The position numbers and the translations under genes were made by a program. Under the pieces are notes generated by a model. The model made no database searches and was not told where the DNA came from. It was given only the letters and a program-made list of their open reading frames with translations. 64,000 nucleotides of DNA from Rhizophagus irregularis (lineage: Eukaryota; Glomeromycota; Glomeromycetes; Glomerales; Glomeraceae), in NCBI RefSeq assembly GCF_026210795.1, contig NC_089431.1:4526001-4590000 (forward strand). The letters are read 5' to 3'. Below are positions 24,569 to 33,711 of the stretch, piece after piece (the first letter of the stretch is position 1; each line of letters starts with the position of its first letter).

Positions 24569-25857
24569 TCATTTACTCATCGGTGTATGGTAAGTCTTTA
24601 ATAATTCTCCATTTACAGGTATCTTCTTGATGACACCTTTAATATTTTTAATTCTATAAGCTCCATTTGGTAGTATTTCATGAATGTAAAATGGTCCTAA
24701 CCATTTTGATTCTAATTTTCCAGATAGTTGTTGTGCTTTGGCTTTATCATAGAGTAGTATTTTATCTCCAATTCCAAAGGTGTGTTCTTTGCTTATTTTT
24801 CTGTCATGATACTCTTTTTGTTTTGTTTGAGATTTCAGTATTTGTTCTTTGGCTTCATGTCGGATTTTTGGTAGTTCTTCTAATAATCCAACTATTCTAT
24901 CACTTAGGTTAATTTCTTTGATATTTTCATCCATTATTGTCCGTACATTTCTTCCGTATGTTAAATAAAATGGTCGAATTTTTGTTGAACTATGCTTTTT
25001 ATTTCGGTAAGCAAATAATATGGGTGCTATCCTTTGATCCCAATCATCTTTGGTTGATAATTTCGCTAATGCTTGACCTAATGTTCGGTTGAATCTTTCA
25101 ACAAGTCCATTTGTCTCTGGATGATAACTTGTAGAAAAATTCCATTTAATTTTGAATTTTTCCATTAATTCTTTAATCATTTCATTATTGAAATGACTTC
25201 CTCTATCACTCAATATTTTCATTGGACATCCATGTCTACAAATGATGTCTTCATAAATAAATTTTGATACTTCTTTGGCAGTTGCTTCCTTTACTGCTTT
25301 GGCTTCTGGCCATTTTGTAAAATAATCCATTGCTACTATGATGTATTTATTACCATTTGTTGTCGTGTTCAATGGTCCAACAAGTCAATCCCGATTTGAT
25401 ACCATGGTTCTACTACTTTAATTGGGTGTAATTCATTTTTCCCTTGTGGTTTTCCTCTTCTTTGACATTCATCGCATGTCCTTACATATCTTTCAACATC
25501 ATTCAGCATATTTTCCCAATAATATTTATCTTTTAAATTATCATAAGTACTTTTGATTCCCATATGTGCCGATAATTCATGACTGTGAGCTAAATATAGT
25601 GCTCCCATCTTTTCAAAGTCTTCTATTATTCTGATGTTTTTACCATTTTTCTCAATATGCTTTTTACCATCAGTTACTCTGATGTTATCCTTAATCTCAA
25701 CATTTTTAACCTCTATTGGTGGTTTATCTCCATCTAATTCTATTATTTTATTATATACTCTTTCCCAATCTGTGTCATTATTTGATATTTTAATATTAGC
25801 ATATTTTTCTCCTTCGTAAATATCTTGACATTCTTTAAATGATTTCACCATCTCCAT
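24569..25857 (-). pseudogene. Gypsy copy 1 integrase, frameshifted and 5'-truncated
   Basis: Two frames, 25369-25857 and 24569-25372, together match residues ~165-593 of the kinase-integrase protein at 54967-56748. Relative to that copy one A is missing at about 25381-25384, breaking the frame at the first catalytic Asp region (IGID). HHCC zinc residues, the second Asp (LSDRGSH) and the Glu (LVERFNR) remain. At 25858-25866 the sequence jumps to DNA upstream of RT, so kinase residues 1 to ~160 and all of RT/RNase H are gone. Confidence 0.85.
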
Positions 25858-25999
25858 ATATCCTTATATTTTTCTACTAATACTTTTAATTTACCTTTTT
25901 GTTCATTGGTTATGTCCCCTACTTTAAATTTTTCAGTAAATTTTTCATGGTCACTTTTGTGCTTCTTTATCGTCTCTTCAGTATCATTCTGACCAAGAC

Positions 26000-26539
26000 T
26001 TATACTTTAAAATTTTCATCTTCCTGACCTTCATGGTCATCTTCATATATGTTATACAATTCATCCTGGTATAATTCTTCTAATATTTCCTCTTCATCAA
26101 ATGTTTCTTCAAACCCTTTAATGGTCCTTTGTGTGTATTTTACTGGTATATCCATAGTTTCATCATTCATTCTAATTATTATTGTTTTATCTGTGTAATC
26201 TATATTCGCTTTGAACATATCTAATACTCCATTTCCTAACACAATTTCGTTTTTTCCTGAATCAATTACTTCAACCTTAATGGGTATTTCCTTATCCCCA
26301 AATTGTATGTATATTGTCGTGGTACCCCTAGATGCTAATTTATCCTCATTTATCATCACACATCTTACTGTACTTGGTTCCTCAATTTTTAGGTCCATTT
26401 CATCCATTATCTGACTAGTTATTACATTTACTGCTGCTCCTGTATCAAACATTACGTCCTTTAATTCTTGGTTTATTATTAATTTACCCCTTAATGCAGT
26501 TAAGTGTTCTGCTTCAATGTTGTTTATTGATTCTTGTAG
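26000..26539 (-). CDS. Gypsy copy 1 retropepsin
   Basis: Aspartic protease frame nearly identical to that at 58259-58786, with the catalytic FDTGAAVNV and a later GNGVLD flap-side segment. The ATG that starts the second copy is ATA here, so the only access is from Gag through the UGA at 26540-26542, which is followed by CUA. The next in-frame ATG (26452) lies just before the DTG and would delete the N-terminal strand. Confidence 0.75.
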   Translation of the reverse strand, partial: LQESINNIEAEHLTALRGKLIINQELKDVMFDTGAAVNVITSQIMDEMDLKIEEPSTVRCVMINEDKLASRGTTTIYIQFGDKEIPIKVEVIDSGKNEIVLGNGVLDMFKANIDYTDKTIIIRMNDETMDIPVKYTQRTIKGFEETFDEEEILEELYQDELYNIYEDDHEGQEDENFKV

Positions 26540-27466
26540 TCAATCTGTTTGTGGATACCTTCTCATACCATCATAATATATTTTTCTTTGTTCTGGGCTC
26601 ATATCTATAATTTGTGAAAAAGTTGCATTTGCTCTGGTACTTTTCATATCCTCTAATACGTTATATTTTGGTATATTTCTTTGAAATGCGCTTGTCCTAT
26701 GAATACCTTCAACACGTTCATTTTTACATTGTTTTGCATAGTGACCTCTTTGTCCACAATTTCCACATGTATTATTATTTCTCCTTGCTTCTTGTGCTTT
26801 CCTCAGACTTTCATCAGTGAATCCTCTTTTTGGTAATGCTGCTGCCCTTTCCTCTTGGCTTGCATATTTATTATTCCTTCTTCGTGTTTGTTCTTGGTCA
26901 ATTTCCATATCTACATCTCGATTACTTGACCTATTTTTTATGTTACTTCTCGTTTGTCTTTCACCAATATAAAAATCTTGATCAACATGGTTAAATGTTA
27001 CATCATTATCTTGATAATACGGGTCGTCATAACTATATCCTTGGTCATAATTATCCTGATAATCCTGACTATCATAATCATATTGGTCATATTGGTCATT
27101 ATAATTATCATATTCCACTACATTGAATCCTCGATTATTGGTTTGGTGGTTTGGTGGTCTGTTATAGTTGTTTGGTCTTCCATTATAGTTATTTGATCTT
27201 CTATTATAATTTTGATTATTTGGTCTTCCATAGTTTCTTTGACCATTATTTACCCTACATTCATTTGCATAATGTCCTGGTTGTTTACAATTATAACATG
27301 CTCGAGGTGGTGGTCCTTGTCTATTATTATTGTTTGGTGGTCTCTTTTGCCCTCCAAGTTGATTTACTAGTTTTACCTCTAATTTTTTAAACATGTCGGC
27401 AAGGTCATCCTCATAATTTTTCTCCAATGGTTTTTCAAATATATTCTTTGGTTTGTCATCTTGTAT
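26540..27466 (-). pseudogene. Gypsy copy 1 Gag, C-terminal part
   Basis: Matches residues ~865-1174 of the Gag at 58799-62323: two CCHC knuckles (CYNCKQPGHYANEC and CGNCGQRGHYAKQC) separated by an Asn/Tyr/Asp-rich linker. It is cut at 27466 by the Maverick; the rest of the gene resumes at 39777. Confidence 0.9.
27461..27466. other. Maverick target-site duplication, left
   Basis: TTGTAT, repeated at 39771-39776 and present once in the uninterrupted Gag at 59720-59725. Confidence 0.9.
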
Positions 27467-27904
27467 AGTAGTATGAAAACCCCAATTCTGGCTCACTCCC
27501 ACCATATAATCTAAAATACTACCACTTTATATAATCTAATTACCACCATCATATAACTTAATTACCATCATATAATCCACCTACCACTTTTACTATAATT
27601 TAACTACCACTTTATATAATCTAGTTACCACCATCATATAATTTTAATTACCACCATATAATCCACCTACCACTTTTCATATAATCTAGTTACCATCATA
27701 TAGTTTTATTACCACCATACAACTCTATTACCACCATACAATCTGAAAAAATTAACCGAACAAGAAATAGGATTTCAAAGCCAACGGAGCCAAAAAAGGT
27801 AAGGAATATTAACCCATCCAGGAAACCAGCCATGGAGTCAATAGAGCGGAATAGCAAGGCAAGCAATTACCCTTATACCGAGAAAAAATGTAATTGAATA
27901 AAAG
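27467..27904 (+). repeat. Maverick terminal inverted repeat, left
   Basis: Mirrors 39333-39770. The outer ~280 bp is built from degenerate ~20-30-bp units (TATAATCTAATTACCACC and variants). The inner ~160 bp is unique and ends in the promoter-like motif at 27881-27904. Confidence 0.9.
27881..27904 (+). promoter_or_regulatory. Maverick shared upstream motif, copy 1
   Basis: AGAAAAAATGTAATTG followed by AATAAAAG, ending 24 nt before the ATG at 27929. ATATAAAAGA (a TATA-like box) and the leader CTTACAAG follow it. Confidence 0.7.
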
Positions 27905-27928
27905 ATTCACATATAAAAGACTTACAAG

Positions 27929-28600
27929 ATGTCACAATACAGACCATTACTAAGACGTATATTAGGCCAGTTTGAACTCAACATAGAAGAATGGGTAAAG
28001 GAAATAATGTGGTATTTAGATATAGCATATTTAAAAGCTTTAGATTCCGAATTTAGCAAAGAAAGTATGTTAGTATCTGGATTAGAAGAGCTAGTAGAAA
28101 TATTTGATGAGATGTTAGAAGGTGATGATATATGGATACATCCATCACTTTTATCACGAATAAGATATTCTATTCTACCAGATGAGATGGCAATATATGA
28201 AAGATTTTCAGATATCATTAAGAACTTCTCAGAGGATAAAGAATTAGCATATGCATTATTAGACTTAGTAGAAATATTATCAAAAAAGAAACCTACAACA
28301 TTCAACATTATAGATTACAATATACAAAGAATATTCACGAATCCTAATGATGAATATAGAAATGAATTCAGCATCTACCATATTAAAGGAGATGAAGATA
28401 TGGACGAAGACACAGATGAAGACATAGATGAAGTAGAGCAGAATGAATTCAATGAATACTATCAGAATCTTGCACCGACCACCGAGAGTCAGCTGGATAG
28501 ACTAAAAAATGAGTTGGCTATAACTCTATGTGACGAATGTCTTATGCCAACAAGAAGTCAGGAATGCGATTGCTGGATTTTACAAATAGAGGGTTTTTAG
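27929..28600 (+). CDS. Maverick acidic orphan with C-terminal Cys cluster
   Basis: 223 aa, first gene inside the left inverted repeat; its ATG sits 24 nt after the shared motif. Helix-rich and acidic: residues ~155-175 are an Asp/Glu run (DEDMDEDTDEDIDEVE). The last ~25 residues hold CDECLMPTRSQECDCW, whose cysteines could bind zinc. No family recognised. It ends 21 bp from the convergent TBP-like gene. Its position and the strong promoter module suggest a frequently expressed element gene, possibly regulatory or structural; that is inference. Confidence 0.75.
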   Translation: MSQYRPLLRRILGQFELNIEEWVKEIMWYLDIAYLKALDSEFSKESMLVSGLEELVEIFDEMLEGDDIWIHPSLLSRIRYSILPDEMAIYERFSDIIKNFSEDKELAYALLDLVEILSKKKPTTFNIIDYNIQRIFTNPNDEYRNEFSIYHIKGDEDMDEDTDEDIDEVEQNEFNEYYQNLAPTTESQLDRLKNELAITLCDECLMPTRSQECDCWILQIEGF

Positions 28601-28621
28601 TTCTCAGTGAAACCATTTTTT

Positions 28622-29413
28622 TTACCTCTCACAATCTGGAATAGGTGCATCACAAATAAAATCCCCAAAATCATTCGGATTAGAAAACAACTTCTGTAAG
28701 AACTTATAAACCATATCAGCATCCAATTCAGTCTTAGTGCCAAATATATTAACCTTACCAGATTTAGGCCAGATATGTACCCGAATCTTTGAAGTAAAGA
28801 TTATAGCAATTTTAGAATGAATATCACCTGCATCATTCTTAATATACTTTATCGGAAAGGGAAGAATCTCACGAATACCATCTATAGATTCTAAAGCATA
28901 TGCTAAGGTAGAAAGATTAATAAACTTATCACCCCCAATATTAATCACAAATTTATAATTGCGCAGGAGAGCCTTATTTCCACCCACAAGTTCTACAGAA
29001 GAAAATTCAGGTAGGGAACATTCAGAAAGGTAACGTAAGAAGATAGCAACAGGATCAAAAGACCCGAAAACTTGTATACTACCAGATTTAGGAAAATAAC
29101 GAATAGTATGTACAGTATCAGCTAAGATGATAACAAACTCAATGCATGCATTAAAAGTGCTACCATCCCCTGTACGTCGCCGTCTATTTAATGGATTGTC
29201 AGGTGTACTTCGTCTGCATCGCCTCTCACCTTTTGGTTTAGACAAGTACTGTTCATAACCCTCAAAAGCTTTATGAATAAAGTTGCTATTAATGGCAATA
29301 ACATCCTTAGTAGGTTCAAGCTTATGACCAAGCACGGTGTAATCAAGCCCTTCAACATTGATCTTAAATTCAGTAACAGTAAGAGATGGAGTAAGTTCAC
29401 TAAAAGTAAGCAT
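28622..29413 (-). CDS. TBP-like protein of large-DNA-virus type
   Basis: 263 aa with an internal duplication typical of the TATA-binding fold. Repeat 1 is about residues 10-130: N-terminal strand (LTVTEFKINVEG), basic stretch RRRRTGDG, then FNACIEFVII and FPKSGSIQVFGSFDP. Repeat 2 is about 150-245: NYKFVINI, FINLSTLAYAL, then HIWPKSGKVNIFGTKTELDA. The Ser-Gly-[Ser/Lys]-[Ile/Val]-x-[Val/Ile]-[Phe]-Gly core occurs in both halves, as in the SGK.hhhTGAK core of TBP. The strand order and the basic insert before the Phe-Asn motif resemble TBP-like proteins of nucleocytoplasmic large DNA viruses more than cellular TBP. A likely role is promoter recognition for element genes. It shares a 104-bp divergent promoter region with the F-box gene. 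Assignment is by motif, not by search. Confidence 0.6.
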   Translation of the reverse strand: MLTFSELTPSLTVTEFKINVEGLDYTVLGHKLEPTKDVIAINSNFIHKAFEGYEQYLSKPKGERRCRRSTPDNPLNRRRRTGDGSTFNACIEFVIILADTVHTIRYFPKSGSIQVFGSFDPVAIFLRYLSECSLPEFSSVELVGGNKALLRNYKFVINIGGDKFINLSTLAYALESIDGIREILPFPIKYIKNDAGDIHSKIAIIFTSKIRVHIWPKSGKVNIFGTKTELDADMVYKFLQKLFSNPNDFGDFICDAPIPDCER

Positions 29414-29464
29414 GTCTGGTTTTTTCTATTGATAGAAAAGAAATGTTCAAATTATTTTATCCTA

Positions 29465-29488
29465 AGAAAAAATCTAATTAAATAAAAC
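29465..29488 (+). promoter_or_regulatory. Maverick shared upstream motif, copy 2
   Basis: Matches copy 1 at 21 of 24 positions (AGAAAAAATCTAATTA then AATAAAAC) and ends 29 nt before the F-box ATG at 29518. Confidence 0.6.
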
Positions 29489-29517
29489 TTCTTCATCAAT
29501 ATCTCATATGAGATACC

Positions 29518-30030
29518 ATGACAAACAATAGCTTACCTTTCGAACTTTTAGAAAAGATATTCAAAACTTCATATGAAGGTACTTACTCCCGTTGGCATTA
29601 TCTTTGCAATTATGCATTAGTGTGTCGAAAATGGGCTGTAGTAGCAAACTCTCTCCTATGGGGTGAAACAGACCTTTATAACCTCTATAATATTAAGGAG
29701 TTCCAAATGTACAAACATCTCACAAAACCAGGAACAGTATGTGGAAAATATATCAGAAAGCTTAATATGGATGGAGTAAAATTATGGCCCATTTGTATTG
29801 TAAAAATGCTACAAGCTTGTCCCAATATCCAGGAACTTAGCATAATAGATTATCAATACTATGGTGGAAAAGGTGACGTTAGAGATTTGCTAAGTGAAAT
29901 CCTGCATATATTACCAAACCTTCAAAAGCTAGATATCAGATATAGTCGATATTTTAAAAATAGAAATGCCATTGAAAAACTCATAGAAACCCGTAAAGAC
30001 CTAGAAATCAGAGTAACATGGCAAATGTAA
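29518..30030 (+). CDS. F-box/LRR-like protein carried by Maverick
   Basis: 170 aa. Residues ~5-50 form an F-box (LPFELLEKIFK..CNYALVCRKWAVVANSLLW), the motif that binds Skp1 in SCF ubiquitin ligases. Residues ~75-150 hold leucine-rich-repeat-like units (IRKLNMDG, PNIQELSIIDY, PNLQKLDIRYS). The host lineage has a very large F-box family with longer proteins (several hundred residues), so this looks like a shortened captured host gene. It has its own copy of the shared Maverick motif upstream, showing adoption by the element. It could redirect host protein turnover; that is inference. Confidence 0.75.
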   Translation: MTNNSLPFELLEKIFKTSYEGTYSRWHYLCNYALVCRKWAVVANSLLWGETDLYNLYNIKEFQMYKHLTKPGTVCGKYIRKLNMDGVKLWPICIVKMLQACPNIQELSIIDYQYYGGKGDVRDLLSEILHILPNLQKLDIRYSRYFKNRNAIEKLIETRKDLEIRVTWQM

Positions 30031-30047
30031 TATTTGTAAAGGCTAAT

Positions 30048-30146
30048 CACTACCGAAAAAATTTGGGCACTGCCCTGTTACTGCCCGTCACTGCCGAAAA
30101 AATTTGGGCACTGCCCTGTCACTGCCCGCCACTGCCCATCATTGCC
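30048..30146. repeat. 41-bp tandem repeat
   Basis: CACTACCGAAAAAATTTGGG-type units start at 30048 and 30089, with a partial third (CACTGCCCATCATTGCCG). It lies between the F-box gene and the protease. The GC content is higher than the surroundings. Confidence 0.7.
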
Positions 30147-30237
30147 GCAGAAGTTTGGGAAACACATGGATTTTTCCTAGCAAGATGACGCTTTAACTTA
30201 GAGGGAAAGTCAAAACTTGCTCCACATAGATGACAGG

Positions 30238-31236
30238 TTAATCTTCCTCGAGAGTGTGAATTTTTTTTAAGTCGATAGTATCCATCTGCAAGGAAGTCAC
30301 GTTAGTTTTCCGTTTATGTAGAGAAATTGGAATGGTAATTTTTTTACGTGATGATAGAGGGATGGTCAGTTGCCGATTTTGGAAATCTAGAATGACATTA
30401 GCACGATCAATCCAAGGTACACCTAGCAATAAAAAGTCCTTATCACTCTTAACAACCATGAAGTCATCTTCAATTTTTTTAGAGTTCTCCCCATCATATA
30501 CAAGAATACCAAGACCATATACTGTCCCAATAGTATCAGATTTTGTTGCAACACCACTAAGATCAGGAGCATTACTTCTATCAACGTCAAGATTTAGGCG
30601 CTTTACAATATTGTTAGATATCAGAGAACTATCAGAACCAGTATCAAAAATTGTCGTAGGAATAACTAAAGATTTTTCACTCTCAGGTGCGACTACTTTG
30701 GTCTTAATAGTGACTACATCACTAGCAGACTTGCGGTTAACAATTCCAATACCCGCTATAGAAGACCATAAGTCATTATTACATATAACATCATCATTTT
30801 TACGGATTAAATTTGCAGCCATACTATTAGTTACAACCGAAATCATAGGATGAAGGATAGATGTGAAAAGGTCCTTAACATTATCCCAAACTTTTTCACG
30901 TGTTTTTATCGAGGGTTCTCCTTTAAGCTGACTGAGTACTGGTTCTTTATAATTAATGAATTCAGCATTCAGAGCATTGTAAGCAGATATAACAGTCTCT
31001 TTTGGTACAGCATTAACGAAGGATTGAACCAGAAGCTTTAAGAGTTGTATAAAAACCTCAAAGATAATACGCTGCCTTTCAAGTAGTGATTTTTTCTTAT
31101 CAGTAGGCTTTTTATCTACACGTTTCCTTTCTGTAGGCTTTTTTTTTAATCCATAGCAGGCATGTCCAGAGTCTGAATCACTATCAGAGGAGTCAGAGGA
31201 GTCAGAGGCGTCAGAAGAGTTAGAGGAATCAGAGGA
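30238..31236 (-). pseudogene. Maverick retropepsin half of a split Gag-Pro gene
   Basis: The frame is open from 31236 to 30238 (~333 codons). The N-terminal part is a Ser/Asp-rich stretch, then a basic segment (KKPTERKRVDKKPTDKKK) and a helical region. The protease begins near 30700: catalytic FDTGSDSSLIS (Asp at residue 68 from the ATG at 30846), then VYGLGILVYDG and LLLGVPWIDRANVILDF. This is a retropepsin-like aspartic protease, expected to mature the Gag-like protein. Exactly at 31237 a MITE duplication starts; the Gag frame resumes in phase beyond it. It now lacks its own start except for internal ATGs, so expression is doubtful. Confidence 0.75.
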
Positions 31237-31244
31237 GTCATGTG

Positions 31245-31488
31245 TAAGGTTGCTTGCCGAAACCTAGGGGTTTAGGCAAGATGGCGTTTCGCCGAAAAGC
31301 GAAATTCTGCCGAAACTATATTAAAGTTATATTAAAAAACTGGCGAAACTTTGGAGAAAGACGAAACTGCTGAAACTTATTATAAATGCCGAAACTGCCG
31401 AAACTCTGCCGAAACTATAATAAATCTATAGTAAAATTTTGATGAAACTAATCGTAGGATTTTGAAGAGGTTTAGACAAGCAACCTTA
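31245..31488. mobile_element. 244-bp MITE splitting Maverick Gag-Pro
   Basis: Inverted ends TAAGGTTGCTTGCC and (reversed right end) TAAGGTTGCTTGTC, with an 8-bp direct repeat GTCATGTG at 31237-31244 and 31489-31496, typical of hAT elements. The inside is made of CCGAAACT microrepeats (for example 31387-31420). Its terminal TTA supplies the TAA stop of the Gag-like frame (31486-31488). Confidence 0.85.
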
Positions 31489-33711
31489 GTCATGTGCATA
31501 ATTTGTTTTCCTCTTTCCCTTCTTAGATTTTGGACAGGAACTCTTAGTATGACCAGATTTTCCACAACTTGAGCATTTCTTTGATTTCTTTGGTTTGCGT
31601 GTACCTGAACTTATACCAAATACCTGATTACCACGGTAAATATGGTCAGATGGTAAATTTTTATTAAGTTCTGTATCAATAAATATTTCAAGATCACTAA
31701 GGGTTACTTTACTTATATCGATATCTCTTGGAAGACCTAATTTATATGCTAAAGCAAGTAATCTCTGAAATGATGTATCATTTTGAGGACTTGAAAATGG
31801 ACTAGAAGATGGTACTGGTACTGCAGATGATTTAGCCGTAGTCATAGGAATTTTAGAATTTATAAGATTCTCAATATCCGCTAAAGTTGGACCCTGGTAT
31901 GTAACTATAGGAGTAGGTGGCATATCTGTCCTGTATTTCTCAACTTCTTCCAATTTATTCAGAATAGATGCAACTGAATTTTCTAAACCAATACGTCGTG
32001 CATCCAACTTATTTTCACTGGAAAGACCATTTAAGAACTGTTGCCGTACTAATTCATTCTGATTTACCTCTGGAAGAGTTGGATATGCAAGTCTAACCAT
32101 TCTTCGTAATTTAGAATAGAATCGGCTTACAGTATCACTACCCTGAACAATAGCATTAAATGCAAGCTTAGACTTTTCAGATGTTATAGTAGGGAAGTAA
32201 TGCTTAAAACGATATATTAATTGTCCAATACGTATTCCAGGAGCCACAATTGTACCTCCATTATTAGCATTAGGATTATTAACAGCTATATCAGTAGGAC
32301 GACCCTCGACTATTGACCAATCTTCATCCCATACAGTATGATCAGGTATAAAATTAGCACCAGTAATAGTATTATCTGCAGCTGCTTGTCCATGTAATAC
32401 ACCAGCCCCTCCACGAAATTGATTCGCCGCTACAGCCTGTATAGCGGCATTATTCAAAGCATTAAAAGCAGCAAGAGTGGCCACACCAGTATTATCCAGA
32501 AGATTTACACATTCCCAATTTTTTCCTTTGATATGTGTTTCATACCAATCTCTAGCATCATCTTCAAGTAAAGTTTCAAAGATCCCATGAATCCTAACAC
32601 GAGTCCTAGCATTAGCAGCAGGATCAAGTCCAGCAGACTCACACCATTGCCTGAATTCTTGAAGCCAAAGTTCTGGATCTTCACCAGATGCTCCTCTAAA
32701 TTTTTTAGGTGCATATCCTGCCATTATAGGTTGTTGTATTACCGGAGGGTTATTTTGTAATGCTAGAATCTGTTGATTCAAATTATTGACCTGATTTTGC
32801 AAATTTTGACCATGATTGCGACAGTTTAAAAATTGCCCTCTCCATGCTCGAGCTTGCTGAATGATACCATTAGCCCGCCTTCTACTTCGCTCTGTTTCAG
32901 TATTATAGCGCTGTAATAATCTATGAGCATTTCTTCTACTCTCATCACGTTCTCTCTGGACATTAGCTAGTTGGATTTGACTGTTAGCAAATTGAGCCTG
33001 GATGTTAGCCAATTGGATCTGAGTATTTTGTGCAAGGCCTTCCCAATGTTGGCGATGACGCACTTCATTTGCATATGCATCCTCATAGGTACGTCTTGTT
33101 CTTAGTATAGTAGCACGTGTATTATTAAGTTCTCGTCTAAGATATTCTTCACGGTTATGTGCATCATCTAACAAACCTTCAAGTCTATCCTCCATATTAT
33201 CTTGATCTTCTATAATATTTCGCAACTCATTAGCATATCGGATAATGGCATCAAGACTATCATTTGCAGTGTTAAATAAATGATTTATATGAGGGTGTGC
33301 TGCTATAGTTGTACGATCAAGGTGAATACGAATACCAGCTACACTATTTGCTATAGTTGTCCGATTATTTAAGATTTCTGTAATAGGGTCAGGAGGAATT
33401 GCTGCCATGTTTTTCCGTTGTCTATTAGCAAGTTCTTTTATTCGATCTTTGAGTTGAATATTTAGAGTATCAACTTCAATCAGCTGACGTTCTAATGCTT
33501 GAAGCCCTTCCTCCTTTAGTGATGCCGTTTCTAATGCTTTCTTAAGCTTTGCACGCAACTCAGCATTTTTTTGCCTAAGTTCTTCTATCTCAGATTCATG
33601 ACCCTCGATTACACCATACAGGTATTTTATATATTGCTCTTGTGATTGCAATGTATGTGCAAGCTTTGTAATCTGTGTCTTTAACGATGTATCTTCCATT
33701 GCCAGTTCCAC
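31486..33711 (-). CDS. Maverick Gag-like protein with CCHC knuckle
   Basis: 741 aa. Residues 1-~330 are long coiled coils (for example HESEIEELRQKNAELRAKL and repeated QIQLANIQAQ units). Residues ~335-600 resemble a retrotransposon Gag capsid: KFRGASGEDPELWLQEFRQW early, and FYSKLRRMVRLAYPTLPE with VRQQFLNGL later, split by a Gly/Asn-rich insert. A CCHC zinc knuckle is at 713-726 (CSSCGKSGHTKSSC). The native gene continued into the protease frame; the current stop comes from the MITE. Gag-type proteins bind nucleic acid and assemble shells, so this could be a packaging protein in an element without a recognised viral capsid. The start overlaps that of the divergent integrase. Confidence 0.8.
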   Translation of the reverse strand: MELAMEDTSLKTQITKLAHTLQSQEQYIKYLYGVIEGHESEIEELRQKNAELRAKLKKALETASLKEEGLQALERQLIEVDTLNIQLKDRIKELANRQRKNMAAIPPDPITEILNNRTTIANSVAGIRIHLDRTTIAAHPHINHLFNTANDSLDAIIRYANELRNIIEDQDNMEDRLEGLLDDAHNREEYLRRELNNTRATILRTRRTYEDAYANEVRHRQHWEGLAQNTQIQLANIQAQFANSQIQLANVQRERDESRRNAHRLLQRYNTETERSRRRANGIIQQARAWRGQFLNCRNHGQNLQNQVNNLNQQILALQNNPPVIQQPIMAGYAPKKFRGASGEDPELWLQEFRQWCESAGLDPAANARTRVRIHGIFETLLEDDARDWYETHIKGKNWECVNLLDNTGVATLAAFNALNNAAIQAVAANQFRGGAGVLHGQAAADNTITGANFIPDHTVWDEDWSIVEGRPTDIAVNNPNANNGGTIVAPGIRIGQLIYRFKHYFPTITSEKSKLAFNAIVQGSDTVSRFYSKLRRMVRLAYPTLPEVNQNELVRQQFLNGLSSENKLDARRIGLENSVASILNKLEEVEKYRTDMPPTPIVTYQGPTLADIENLINSKIPMTTAKSSAVPVPSSSPFSSPQNDTSFQRLLALAYKLGLPRDIDISKVTLSDLEIFIDTELNKNLPSDHIYRGNQVFGISSGTRKPKKSKKCSSCGKSGHTKSSCPKSKKGKRKTNYAHD

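Noticed and set aside
26954-27390. Plus-strand Ile/Val/Tyr-rich frames opposite Gypsy Gag (also 59213-59649)
   Set aside because: Antisense of the Asn/Tyr-rich Gag linker; hydrophobicity is a codon artefact.
30332-30853. 173-codon plus-strand frame opposite the Maverick protease
   Set aside because: Antisense shadow of a frame with a clear DTG protease motif.
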